A stretch of DNA of 64,000 nt from Zoroaster sp. YZ-2022 (Eukaryota; Echinodermata; Asteroidea; Forcipulatida; Zoroasteridae). The position numbers and the translations under genes were made by a program. The notes below the pieces were generated by a model. The model was given only the letters and a program-made list of their open reading frames with translations, was not told the DNA's origin and made no database searches. Location of the stretch: the NCBI GenBank assembly GCA_029582265.1, contig CM055837.1, forward strand, positions 11,049,926 to 11,113,925, read 5' to 3'. Shown here in pieces: positions 10,581-21,057 of this stretch; the stretch's first letter is position 1, and each line of letters starts with the position of its first letter.

Positions 10581-11691
10581 TGGAGTAACGACTTCATCCT
10601 TTCTGGACAAAATCAGCCAGGGTCATCTCGAGTGCACGATCTGTTTTAACTGATACAGAAAGCCCAAACTCCTTGCATGTTCCCACTGCTTCTGCTCCGA
10701 TTGTCTCGCAGAAATAGCGACAGACAAATCTGAAGATTCTGCTGTTCTCGTCTGCCCTGTCTGCAGAGACAAGACAAAGTTGACCGAGGAAGGCATCCTG
10801 GGGCTGCCAGACAATGTCTCCATGGCATCCCTTATTGAAAAGATCAACGAACAGGAGTTGATCATTAAGGGTCAGAGGATAAAGGTCGTATGTCAGGCGT
10901 GCGACGAGGAGAAAGAAGCCATCTTGAGGTGCCTGGACTGTGAAGATTATCTCTGCATTGCCTGCCAGCAGGCACACCAGAGGCTCTCCAAGATGAAGTC
11001 GCACAAGATCACACCCTTGACGGATGCACAGTCCAGCCAGGTCGCCATCACTCAGCACACACCAAAGTGTGACAAACACCCCGGACAGGACATGTGCCTC
11101 TTCTGCGAAAAGTGCCAGATGCTCATTTGTGCCGAGTGCATCGTCGACAACCACAAACAGCCGGAGCACATGTACTACACTACGGAGGAAGCCGGCGGTC
11201 TCTTCAAACAGTCAGTGTTCAAACTCATGGCCACAGCAGAAGTGAAGAAGACTGAGCTAAAAGCAATCCGAGATATGACGGTGCACTCCAGCACCAGGTT
11301 TGAATTCGCCATTCCCAACACCAAATATAAGATTTCCCAGACGGCAAACTCCAACATTGCGTATATCAGACAGCAAGAACAAAAACTCCATGACCAGATC
11401 ACAAAAACTGGACAGGAGAGGGCCACGGAAATAAAGATTTCTCTGATAAATCAGAATGAGAAGCTTGCAACAGTGGATCAATGCCTGGAAACAATCAAGA
11501 CCCTTACATGTATGTCACACACCAACGTCAATGACTTACTCAAAAAGAAGAAAAAGATACTGGGTGACCTGGAGGAAGTAGCCAAGGTTGTAATTGACAA
11601 TACCGAAAAGAACAGACTGGAAAAACATGCACTTATTGATTTCCAAGCTGGTTCTCCTCTAACAGCACCTATTGGACAGGTAGTTCAATAA
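10573..11691 (+). pseudogene. TRIM-family RING/B-box/coiled-coil exon with an in-frame TGA in the RING
   Basis: From ATG 10573 (after TTTGCAGCAAG) one frame runs 372 codons, broken only by TGA at 10651-10653 (codon 27). It encodes a C3HC4 RING (C21, C24, C36, H38, C41, C44, C61, C64), a first B-box from about residue 107 (VCQACDEEKE...CLDC), a second from about 166 (CDKHPGQDMC...CECI-like) and a coiled coil to about 330. The stop falls two residues after C24, where relatives often have Arg, so a CGA to TGA change is likely. CAG|GTAGTT at 11679 is a good splice donor, so the last residues may be intron and a C-terminal domain (NHL or other) may be lost or elsewhere. TRIM proteins of this type are ubiquitin ligases. 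Pseudogene, null allele or base error; readthrough is less likely. Confidence 0.8.
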
Positions 11692-11711
11692 CAGCCCAAG
11701 GTTCAATTCAC

Positions 11712-12030
11712 CATTATTAACCCTGCTTCTATTGCTGCACTTCAGTGGGAAGTAGCTACATGTTTATTGGTCGAAACCAGTCAACTGCCTGTTTTGACTG
11801 TTGACCCAAATGTGCACACAGGGGCATTTTTGACTGGTTTTTACTGTCATTTTGACCACCATGAACAATACCAGACAATGCTTTTACCAGTCAAAAACGG
11901 TTGACTCATTTTGACCTGTAAATGTACTTACTACATGCAAGGTTTGGCAGGATCATTCGACTTTAGATATACCTTGGGAAGTATATGAACATTTTGACTG
12001 ATTTTGACCCTTGTAGTAGTAGAATGAGAT
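11712..12030. repeat. Dispersed repeat (CAGTCAAAAACGGTTGACTC type)
   Basis: The segment with GACTGTTGACCCAAATGTG and CAGTCAAAAACGGTTGACTC recurs reversed at 28870-29010 and at 55615-55784 plus 55967-56090. It starts TTAACCCTGCTTCT, like the TTAA MITEs. No ORF. Confidence 0.6.
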
Positions 12031-12369
12031 AATATAATCAACTATAGCCCTCTACCTCCCTTTTAATATGGCATACTGGCTTGTCGGTTCTGTGATTGAT
12101 ATAAGTATTGCCTAGGAGCATTAGTGTTTCAAGTTAACAAAAAGTTAATACCTATAACAAAAAATACTGATTGACCTATAAATCATTTTCTCTAGAAACA
12201 GGGATATTCATGACTATAATACAAGAATAAGACAATAAATGGTTTGCATGGTGGGAAGTGATAAATAGAATAGGTTTGTGGTAGGACCATGTATTCAATC
12301 TCGAGTTGTGTGGTTCTGAGATAAATTTTTATCATTATCATTATCATTATCATCATTATCATTATTAAT

Positions 12370-14225
12370 TTGACCCCAACAAAACAAATACAACCAAAAA
12401 TGCATTTTTGTTGATCTTTCATATTCAGCACTTATGGCCTGTACTTCTTGCCAGGTAGTAATTTTGCCCCATTTGAAGAGGTGAAAGTACCAGTTTCCAA
12501 CAGTGCTGAATTTCCCCCAAAAAAGTGCCCCTTGGGGGATTTTGCAAGATTTGGGGGTGGTTAGGGTTAAAACATCAATTAGATTTTTACTTTTAGATTG
12601 TACTATGCCATATTTCATAGTTATGTAGTATGTGTACACAATCTTATATGGTTAATGTAATAAAAACTTAAATTAGATTTTTACTTTGACTTCTAGATTG
12701 TACTAGGGCTGTGCGTTTTCGGATATTTTTGGAACTACATACCCGAAATCAAGAAAATTCGGATACCCGGATACTTGTTTTAATTTTCAATTTCAACAAC
12801 ACTCATTTTATTAATAGCGCAACAATTAATGTGGACGTTCCCTATAATAATATCCCATGTATTAACAGCTCATGGCACACACTCCCAGTGCAGACATAAA
12901 GCATGCACTAATCCAATAACTGCAAACAACATGCAAACATTGTATCACACTGAATCAGTTGGAGGAAAGTGTGTGGAAACTGTCCGTAAAATATTACAAA
13001 GGCGTTATCTAGTGTAATCTCTTGAATCTCTTCTTGACAAAATTAAATTGTAAAAAGTGTAAACATTACATTATGCAAGAAACATTACATTATGCAAGAG
13101 TCACAGATTTCTGTTGGCACCGCTCAAATGTTAAGTCCGAATTTTAAAAAGTCGTTTACAGATAATTGTAACCGAAAAATGGAACCGGGTTATGACAGTT
13201 TCGGTCGGGTATCCAGATACCCGGATACCCGGCACAGCCTTAGATTATACTACGCCAAGATACCATAACTGGATCATAATTCTTAATTACAATATAATTA
13301 CACAGTATACATAGATTAGAAGCTTGCCTTATAAGTCTGCCAAAGCCTAAATGATTTGTGAACAAAGTAAATGCTGTATAATGTCGTAGTTATGTAGTAT
13401 GTATTCAAAATCTTACATGGTTGCTGTGAATAAATTGCGGTTTAATTTAAAATTAAATTGTTATTTTAAATTTTTTTCCTTCTTTTATTGGGCCTTCTCG
13501 CTGGTGCACACACCCTGAAGGTTACATACTTTGAAGAGGTGAAAGTACCAGTTTGACCCGGTCCACGAGGTTTCAGTATTTTTTTAAATTAATTTTTACA
13601 TGTATCATTATACATGTAGGCTACGTATTAGTTTTATGCACCGTGAAAACCCCCAAATTGTATCGGTCAGTTTCACGTGGTCAGACCCCCTGCCCCCCCA
13701 AATCTAATTTTCAGCTAAACTTTTTTAGGATAGTTAGTCAGGCCTAGACCTACTAATTAGTATTTTTTATTGTTTTAGTATACTTTTGGGAAGAATATTA
13801 ACCCTTTCATTACAGATTTCTTTCACAGGTTACCTAATTGCCTACCCACTTACAGGCACTTTTTCTAAACTCTTTTTTCACCAAGAAGAATTTGTTGAAA
13901 AAAAAAAAAATTAATGAAACGATTTTTGCACATAAAATGATTGTTGCTCACGAAATTCACTTTCATGTGATACCAAAATCAATAGGATTATTAAAACTGA
14001 GCATGTTATTGATTTTACTTTCCCTGACCTTGTTTCACAAACACAGCTGTTGAAAGGATCGGCTTGTATTATGTCTGATTTCTATAATAGCAACCTGTAG
14101 GTTTGCCTACACGTTCAAAAATCATGTATTGCTTGGGTATGGACTGTGAAGAAGGACTACAAAAGCCTTATTCTTTAGTTGTTCGATAAGCTTTGTATTC
14201 TTAAATTGTTTGCAGCAAGATGGCA
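12370..14225. repeat. Second copy of the 8516-10580 block, with the TRIM exon removed
   Basis: Matches the first block up to GCAAGATGGCAAC (14225), then jumps straight to AAAAAAATACTGATTGACC, which in the first block lies at 12158, beyond the TRIM exon. The join falls on shared AAC/A-tract bases, so this copy is a deletion derivative lacking about 1.58 kb. It starts and ends at TTATCA/TCATCA microsatellites. Confidence 0.85.
12715..13240. mobile_element. hAT-like MITE, copy 2 (duplicate of 8852-9368)
   Basis: Same termini (AGGGCTGTGCG, GGCACAGCCT) and flanks as copy 1; it was carried along by the block duplication rather than inserted separately. Confidence 0.65.
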
Positions 14226-14429
14226 ACAAAAAAATACTGATTGACCTATAACTCATTTTCTCTAGAAACAGGGATATTCTTAACTATAATATAAGAATAA
14301 TACAATAAATGGTTTGCATGGTGGGAAGGGATAAATAGAATGTAGGTTTGTGGTAGGACCATGTATTCAATCTCTCTTGAGTTGTGTGATTCTGAGATAA
14401 ATCATCATCGTCGTCGTCGTCATCATCAT

Positions 14430-14795
14430 CATCATCTAGACTTATATAGCACATTTATCAAGCAAACTGGTGCTCAAGGCGCATTATTACATTATTACCC
14501 CTGCTCATCAGGCGCATAAATCATTCCTGAAACCATCTCAGCTCCCTGGGGAGTATACAGCTCAATTGCTGCCATTTTGGCGCATATGGGCTAATCAAAC
14601 ACAACAACCAACTCTGCCCTCACAGGTACCCATTTACCCCTGGGTGGAGAGAAGCAATTATGGTAAAGTGTCTTGCTCAAGGACACAAGCACCATGGTCG
14701 CAGCCGGGATTCGAACCCACATTCTGACGACTCGGCCATCAGAACACAAATCCGATGCACTAAACCACTCAGCCATGGTACTCCATGCTATCAAC
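14430..14795 (-). mobile_element. tRNA-derived SINE (reverse orientation), shared with unit B
   Basis: On the reverse strand: A-box GCTGAGTGGTTTAGTGC, B-box GTGGGTTCGAATCCCGGC, body with CCTTGAGCAAGACAC and TACTCCCCAGGGAGCTGAG, tail GTGCTATATAAGTCTAGATG. The unit-B copy at 41612-41965 has the same site. Confidence 0.8.
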
Positions 14796-14894
14796 ACAAA
14801 CCTATTTGACCCTATAATAATGGACAATGGATTTCTGTTGTAAATAATCAAACAGTTGAATCCATTTGTTGGGGTATTTAGGAATGATCATTAA

Positions 14895-15321
14895 CACCCT
14901 AACCCCTTGGGTATTTTTACTAGAAAGTATCCTGAATCCACCAAAATCCACCAATTTTGTCACACACAAAATGCTGGTGTCCTGAATCCATCAGAATCCG
15001 CCAGTGTAGATATTGGACATATCCTGAATCCGCCAAAATCCACCACTAAATTTTTGGCGGATTTTGGCGGATTCTGGCGGATTCAGGATACCATGCTCAC
15101 ATGAAAATTTGTATAGTATGTTGCTGCATAGAATCCATCAAAATCTAACATATACAGTACATGTAACTATAATCCATCAACCAACATGACCAAGCAGTTA
15201 AAAACTATTGAAATCCTGAATCCATCAAAATCCGCCACATGTTGAATGTGGAGGTATCCTGAATCCACCAAAATCTTCCAATACAGGGAGATGGATTTTG
15301 ATGGATTCAGGGTGGTTAGGG
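14895..15321. mobile_element. TTAA-flanked MITE, CCCTAACC family, unit A only
   Basis: Flanks ATCATTAA and TTAATTGAATG; unit B has the empty site ATCATTAATTGAATG at about 42069. Ends are CACCCTAACCCC and GGTGGTTAGGG. The interior is a degenerate repeat of CCTGAATCCACCAAAATCC and its complement, giving internal folding potential. Confidence 0.85.
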
Positions 15322-15400
15322 TTAATTGAATGAATCCATAGTCAATAGTCACACTACTATGTTCAGTAGTGTACATGGAATATCCCATCAGTCTCCTTAC

Positions 15401-16031
15401 CTTTGCCATTTTTTCACCTGGTTGTCTTCCTTATCCATGTTCTTATCAGGAATGGTCTGGCCGGTCTTCTTTCGGCAATGACCTCTGACCTCTCTTTCTT
15501 AATCCACTGTCCCTGTAGACTCTGTAAGCCCGAGGATGCATCCCGGTCACCGGGATGCATCATGGCGACTTCCGATTCCCTGGTCCCACGATTCTGTTCT
15601 CCTTGAAGTACCTTGATGATATCGGCACTCGCTGGATCCGTCGGTGAGGACACCGGGCTAGCACTTGTGGAGCTATTTCCCGCTTCAGTGGTGCCTTCTG
15701 CCATCTCATTTATCGTAAATGCTAAATCGTCTGTTTCCATGGAAACAGTTCTGGGAATCACATCCGGTAGTGCGGCAGCCGCCAGGTGTTCCCCGGACTC
15801 GCTGAAGGGCAAGCTCTTTCTGATCTTTCTTCCGACTTTCCTACTCGCTTTGGCCTTCTTGATGATGTCGTCGAAGTTCCCCTGGTCAAAGCTGATCATC
15901 TCGCTTCCTGTGACTTCTTGACCTTTGACATTGGTGGCGTTGTGGACATGTGCTGAGGGTTCCTCTTCGATGTGGCTGATGTCTGGTCCTTCTTGATACG
16001 GTGTGATGATGCGATATGGCATAGATGGAAT
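15401..16031 (-). CDS. IBTK: IBTK-A exon: post-BTB2 linker (7-bp frameshift near its 3' end)
   Basis: 631 nt, acceptor ATAACAG after 16031, donor GTAAGG before 15401. It opens IPSMPYRIITPYQEGPD in phase 0 and carries a basic helix (KKAKASRKVGRKIRKSLPF), then an acidic/serine-rich stretch with SASPVSSPTDPAS and VLQGEQNRGTRESEVAM. Near the end copy A reads SEVIAERRPARP while copy B reads SEVIANKRKKTGQTV, because 7 bp present in copy B (TCTTGTT region) are missing here. The copy-B frame ends KKWQ plus AG, which is the phase the next exon needs. The opposite happens upstream, where copy A is intact and copy B is broken. Confidence 0.85.
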
Positions 16032-16252
16032 CTGTTATAAAATACAGGTCTTAAATTATATGAGTTATGACTTTGATGCACATATTGTTCAATGCAGCTA
16101 TTCATTTCGTGAACATCTGGTGGTGAAGTACACTCAGGCTACAAGTTTGGGGCATTTTGCAGCATAGTTCTATAGCAATGTTCTGACGCAAAAGAAAAGA
16201 AATCTGAAAATATTTGGTCAAATAGCAGAAAAAACAGGCAATACATCTTTAA

Positions 16253-16514
16253 CCCTAACCACCCCAAATCCTGCAAAGTCCTCCAAGGGGCACATTTGGG
16301 GAAAAATTCAGCACTGTTGGAAACTGGTACTTTCACCTCTTCAAATGGGGCAAAATTACTACCTGACAAGATGTACAGGCCATAAGTGCTGTATATAAAA
16401 GATCAACGAAAATGCACTGTGCATTTTGTAGATAAGGGCATGTTTCCAAAAGTGCACTGATGGATTTTGGAGGATTGAGGAAGGTTCATAGCCAGAATAC
16501 CTAGGGGGTTAGGG
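16253..16514. mobile_element. TTAA-flanked MITE, CCCTAACC family, in an IBTK intron
   Basis: TTAA-CCCTAACCACCCC ... GGGGGTTAGGG-TTAA, 20 bp from the donor of the next exon. The interior carries sequence also found in the block at 8600-8710 and 9830-9920 (CCAACAGTGCTGAA, GGTGAAAGTACCAG). Unit B keeps only the right end, tandemly repeated. Confidence 0.7.
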
Positions 16515-16538
16515 TTAATTTCTTCTCCTTTGCCTTAC

Positions 16539-16717
16539 CATATCTTTGTACGCCTTAGTAAGGTCCAGGAGAACATCATTACTCAGTATCTCCAGCGTCC
16601 TCGCTTCAAGTAAGCATGCTAGGTTCAGACCGATGTACTGATGGCATGTCTTCTTGAGCTGGTCGGCTCGATAGACTGAGGCAAACTGGAGAAGCTCTGC
16701 AACATTCCTCAGGGAAA
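16539..16717 (-). CDS. IBTK: IBTK-A exon: BACK-like segment after BTB2
   Basis: 179 nt, acceptor CGGTAG after 16717, donor GTAAGG before 16539. It encodes SLRNVAELLQFASVYRADQL, then KKTCHQYIGLNLACLLEART and ILSNDVLLDLTKAYKDM, the alpha-helical stretch that follows a BTB fold. The first codon is shared with the exon at 17695 (A + TT = Ile). Intact in both units; copy B differs by one residue (SSDV). Confidence 0.9.
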
Positions 16718-16836
16718 CTACCGCAAGAATAGGGAAACAGGTTTGTTTATTTGTTTTTGCTTTATTTTCATAACATCACAATTCACAATAATATTGATAA
16801 ATACAATTAGGGAGTATAAACACTTATGTCAATTAA

Positions 16837-17203
16837 ACCTCCTACTGTTTGACCATTTGAAACCATTCAAAATTTCCACTTACCAAAATGCCCATTAGTT
16901 TTGTACACACATGGTGATACCATTTGAACAGTGTTGGTAGCAAGCTTTACTACCATTCAAATCCATTCAAATGCATAGAGGGTCCATTGATTCACCACTT
17001 AGAAGTATCCAAACAAGGTTTTGTATTAGCTGACCTACCATTTGGAAAGATCCAAACAAGGTTTTGTATTAGCTGACCTACCATTCAAAACCATTTGGGG
17101 GAATCAATACTGTACACAGTTATTTCACCATTCAAAACCACAAAAGCGGATGGTTTCAAATGGTGGATCAACTTGTATGAAAAAGGTACCAGAAGTAGGA
17201 GGG
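16837..17203. mobile_element. TTAA-flanked MITE, CCCTCCTA family, shared with unit B
   Basis: TTAA-ACCTCCTACTGTTTG ... GTAGGAGGG-TTAA. Very similar to 7017-7377 and 43441-43808. Shared by both units, so it predates the duplication. Confidence 0.8.
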
Positions 17204-17694
17204 TTAATAATTATAATACTGCTGAAATAATAGAATTTGAATTCACAGTCCCAATTCGTTAAAGAAGTCTACCCAATTTCAGCCAACTAGCCAGCCTGGC
17301 CGGTGGGCAGAGAAAAACCAACAAATCATTTTGTTCAGTACAGGGACTAGCTAAAAAAGAAAAAGACAGAGATTCAACAACTTCATTTTGTTCAGTGCAA
17401 GTACCAAGTAAAAAATTTCAAAAAGTAGATCAAAATCAAAATTTTTCAAATGAACATCGTAATGTCAAAACCCGTTTTTGCAGTGAATCTCAACTTTTGA
17501 TGACAATTCATTTCACATTTGTGTTGAAGTATGAACCTGCCTTTACTTCACGTGCAAAAAAAATTTCCTTCGTTAATATATTCTTGATTTCAGTTTGTGT
17601 CTATATTTCTATGCATTATCAAACATTTGCTGAAGGAATAATCCCGAAAAAAAAACAAAGACTGGGAGTTAAAAATGGTTGCTAAGTAATTTAC

Positions 17695-17893
17695 TTAAGT
17701 CGACAAGAGCCACCTCGCATATCTCCTTGAGTCGACCAATGAGAAGCTGCTCGGCCGTGGTTAGCGTGTTACACAGCAACTCGATGTCAGTGCAGGACCT
17801 GACCAATGGGGCGTCGTCAGTGTAGATGTACTCTAGAATGATTGACAGGATGGAGCCAGGGAGGGGCATCTTTAAGGGGTCACTTGACGAGGC
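17695..17893 (-). CDS. IBTK: IBTK-A exon: second half of BTB2
   Basis: 199 nt, acceptor GAATCAG after 17893, donor TTAA|GTAAAT before 17695. It encodes ASSSDPLKMPLPGSILSIIL, EYIYTDDAP and CNTLTTAEQLLIGRLKEICE, with the ILEYIYTD core of a BTB domain and the leucine-rich helix after it. In phase 0 with the preceding exon. The exon-proximal intron sequence ahead of it holds a hAT-like MITE. Confidence 0.9.
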
Positions 17894-17939
17894 CTGATTC
17901 AAAGAAAAGCCATATCGATTCAGGTTCAACCAATGGATA

Positions 17940-18075
17940 TTAAGCTTGGGCGATATCGATTTTTTTTCATCCACGATATATCGGCAAATATATGTTGCGA
18001 TTTTCGATAATATCGCGATTATTTTTTCATTCATGCAGGATTGCTTCAGAGCCGATAACCACAGGTATGTACCCC

Positions 18076-18106
<31 letters not shown>

Positions 18107-18464
18107 GATTTGTAGCGCGCACATATCCACCCTGCTGGGCGCTCAAGGCGCGGAAACAAAGAAAAACATGAATTACAAACAATATACAATGATAGCATAG
18201 GGGGAAAAAAAAAACAAGCGTCACAATAAATCACAAATTCGTTTGCATAGCGTGTATGTACTTCTGAAGTAGTTCACTTTTGTTTCTCACTTCCAAAAGC
18301 TGAAAAGACTGTTCTAATTTGTTCTAAATTGAATCACAATGTCGATTTTTTTTTAATCGCGATATATTTGCCGATATCTCGATAACTTAAAAAGGTTCTC
18401 GATATCGTAATCGAATAAAAAAGGTATCGCTATATATGATGGTATCATGTTATTGCCCAAGCTT
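17940..18464. mobile_element. hAT-like MITE (AAGCTTGGGCGATATCG termini)
   Basis: Ends TTAAGCTTGGGCGATATCG and ATTGCCCAAGCTT; flanks AATGGATA on both sides form a perfect 8-bp target duplication. The interior repeats GATATATCGGCAAATAT and its complement. Shared with unit B (44604-45236), so it is old. Confidence 0.8.
18073..18217 (-). mobile_element. SINE 3' fragment nested in the hAT-like MITE, unit A only
   Basis: An ATA-repeat tail followed by AAGATTTGTAGCGCGCACAT and GGCGCTCAAGGCGC, the reverse of a SINE 3' end. Unit B reads CCCCTTTACAAGCATCACA here, without it. Confidence 0.6.
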
Positions 18465-18591
18465 AATGGATACAGATGAACAGTGGGACTCAGCTTCAAC
18501 AAACAACACAGGGTCTCACTATAGTGGTTGTTTGTTATTATGATTCATGGCTGCAATGCAAATACATAAAATAGGAGCCGTATTCAGTTAA

Positions 18592-19432
18592 ACCATGGAG
18601 GAAGAAAACAGAAGGAGTCACAACGAAGGCATATCAAAGGTTCAATGTCTTTTGCCGCGGTCGTAAAATTTCTAAGCCAGCGCTAATCGTTTAATCCGAT
18701 TATCGAGGAGAACTACAGCCTCTTATCTCATAACCAATTAGCACTTCGGAGTGGCCCATTGAAAATACGTTACGGCCGCCCGCTACGCTTACCAGTTTTA
18801 CGACCGCGATAATCCCCTTGTGTACAATGTCTTTTGCCGCTCGGCCTGCTTGCGACCGGCATACATAATTGGAGGGTAGAAATCTGTAGCAAACGAATAA
18901 AAACAAAACGTATGTGCACTACTTTTCGCGGGCTTTTTATATTGCGCAGTTCATTGTCTTTAATAGCGATTTTTCCACCGAGTATTTTGGTGTTTTGATC
19001 GTCGAATTTGGCGAATCCGAAGCTGACTTACGGTAAATATAACATTCAGATGTTACAATAAAGTGTCTTTTAGCAACTTATTTTAAGGATATTTCCGTGA
19101 TCTCCCGGAAGCCAACAAATTGTCAAATTCAAAGACGTGTTGTTTAGCTTTTTATCATTTCAATCCTCATATTTGTGCGATGCTGTGCAATGAAGATATT
19201 GCAGTGTTGGATTCGTGTCGAGTTGGATCGAGCCAGCCTTCCGTGTAGTGCAATAGGACAACGCGTCAGCAATGCGCGCAATGCGCATGTGCAAAGAAAG
19301 CCTGGCTGTAGTTCTCCTCGATAATCGGATTAAACGATTAGCGCTGGCTTAGAAATTTTACGACCGCGGCAAAAGACATTGAACCTTTGATATGCCTTCG
19401 TTGTGACTCCTTCTGTTTTCTTCCTCCATGGT
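18592..19432. mobile_element. Foldback element/MITE with ~130-bp near-perfect inverted ends, unit A only
   Basis: The left arm from ACCATGGAGGAAGAAAACAG through GCGCTAATCGTTTAATCCG to GGAGAACTACAGCC is repeated inverted at 19300-19432. Unit B has the empty site CAGTTAAACCAAATG (about 45370). The flanks TTAA and TCAA suggest a short, slightly mutated target duplication. The middle repeats a shorter ACCGCGATAATCC / TGTCTTTTGCCGC copy. No ORF. Confidence 0.85.
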
Positions 19433-19503
19433 CAAACCAAATGTTCATTATATTGGGCCCCCATGCGATTGCTCATGGCTACTTACTTATTATTGGTCAT
19501 TAA

Positions 19504-19808
19504 AACCCTCCTACAATCAGTGCAATTTTTGAAACAACCCATTCAGGCCACTCCAAGTCATTAGCTGTTGCCAGTGGCCTCCTATGGTTACCCTTCTGTG
19601 CACTGTCACACCACTGAGATTGAGGTGGTCTCCCATTGATACATTGCAGGCCATACTAATATGTTCAAACATTTACAGTGTCCTTGGGTGGCACACAGTT
19701 GATTTTGTAAGATTACTTGGAAAGGACAGCAGGTTTGTACATGTATGTACTGAAGGTTGCTAAAGAACAGAATGTTGTGGATCGGAGTGGCCTCCATGTG
19801 TAGGAGGG
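19504..19808. mobile_element. TTAA-flanked MITE, CCCTCCTA family, unit A only
   Basis: CATTAA-AACCCTCCTACAATC ... TGTAGGAGGG-TTAAACTG; unit B has CATTAAACTG (about 45437). The interior contains GGCCACTCC / GGAGTGGCC inverted words and is unrelated to the 7017 copy except at the ends. Confidence 0.85.
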
Positions 19809-19941
19809 TTAAACTGTAAAGACTGCGTGACGTAAGGCACCCCCACATGATCAAGTCTCAACCAATCACAATGTCTGAACTGCTATCAAATCACTATCAA
19901 AACATTTTAATGCAAAAAATGTAAAATACAATGTATCATAC

Positions 19942-20146
19942 CTCTATCCAGCCAGACCCAAGCATGCCCTGAAAATACTCAAGTCTGGCAACCAGGATAC
20001 ACTTATGGCATGGATATAACGTTCCTTCCTCCGAGCAGAGCACCACGTCGCACAGCTGGGAGAGCTGCCATCGGTTGAACGCCAGCCGCTTGGTGCTGGG
20101 TCTGAAATTCTGCAGGCGGCCATCTTTGTATTTGACCTGATCCAGC
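19942..20146 (-). CDS. IBTK: IBTK-A exon: first half of BTB2
   Basis: 205 nt, acceptor GACGTCAAG after 20146, donor GTATGA before 19942. One base completes an Arg codon with the BTB1 exon, then LDQVKYKDGRLQNFRPSTKR and LAFNRWQLSQLCDVVLCSEE, GTLYPCHKCILVARLEYFQG, MLGSGWIE. 'LCDVVL...YPCHKCILVAR..YF..ML' is the BTB signature. Intact in both units (RWQL here, RRQL in copy B). Confidence 0.92.
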
Positions 20147-20515
20147 CTTGACGTCAAACAGAAAGGGATGATGAAGTTAAAACATTACAATTTATTTCAG
20201 TCTTCTGAAATGTCCAGATTGAAGTTTGAAAACTGGGATGAATTTAATATAGTCATGAGTTTGCAGAGCCAGAAAAAATATAATATGCATATTGATCACA
20301 TGTCAGTGTTAGTCAACAAACTAAAAATGGAGTTATAAAGTTTGTGCTTTCGTTACTATGTGAGTTTGGTTTGATATATTATGGACACTGCACTGTTCTT
20401 GACATGACTGTCATAAATAGTGATGTAAGTGACTACATACGTTGGATGTTTCCGCTGGAGCTCATCACGTTTCGGAAAAATATCATGCAAGAAATCTACA
20501 AGAATAGAACATTAC

Positions 20516-21057
20516 CTCTTCACAAGTGATCCTACACCAAACTTCTTGGCTAAGTCAATCAGACTCCTCACTGGAACCATCGCATCGCTCTCATCCTTCT
20601 TTCTTCCTCCCTCTCCCTTCTTTGTTTTCTTCCCTCCTTCGTTCCTTCCGTCTTTCCTGCCTCTCTTCTCCCTCTGTTCTTGGTAAACCCCAAACGCGGA
20701 TCGGTGCCGGTTGTGCTCGTTCATCGTCAAATGGCCAAAGTCGTCACTGACGTCAAAACCGACGGCGGTGGGACTTTGCAATATCCCGGGAGGTGACATG
20801 TTGTGATGGTAGTCCGGGTTGAACAAATCACAGGCGTCGGTGTAGATGTACTGCAAGAGGTGTGCCAATGCACTGTAGTCTGTCTTTTCTGTGATGTCGT
20901 GAATTTTCCGGGGATCGTCGGGGAACGGGCAGTTTGAGGGGGTGTCATTGGCAGAGGTGTTGACGTTAGGGGGCAGTGTTTGAAGAAAGAGGCGGCGAAA
21001 GTAATCACTGCGTACAGCGAGAATGTACTTATGGGCTGCAATTGTCTTTTGACCAAC
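20516..21057 (-). CDS. IBTK: IBTK-A exon: BTB1 with a long charged insert
   Basis: 542 nt, acceptor GATGTAG after 21057, donor AG|GTAATG before 20516. It reads VGQKTIAAHKYILAVRSDYF RRLFLQTLPP, then LLQYIYTDACDLFNPDYHHN, then a Lys/Glu/Gly-rich run (EQREKRGRKDGRNEGGKK and more) and finally VPVRSLIDLAKKFGVGSLVK. Both halves are typical BTB; the low-complexity charged segment separates the core strands from the final helix. The frame is fully open in this copy, while the copy-B exon (46139-46675) has several single-base losses. Confidence 0.92.

Noticed and set aside
15613..15921. Plus-strand 102-residue open frame
   Set aside because: It is the antisense shadow of the IBTK-A linker exon, which has splice sites and family motifs on the minus strand.
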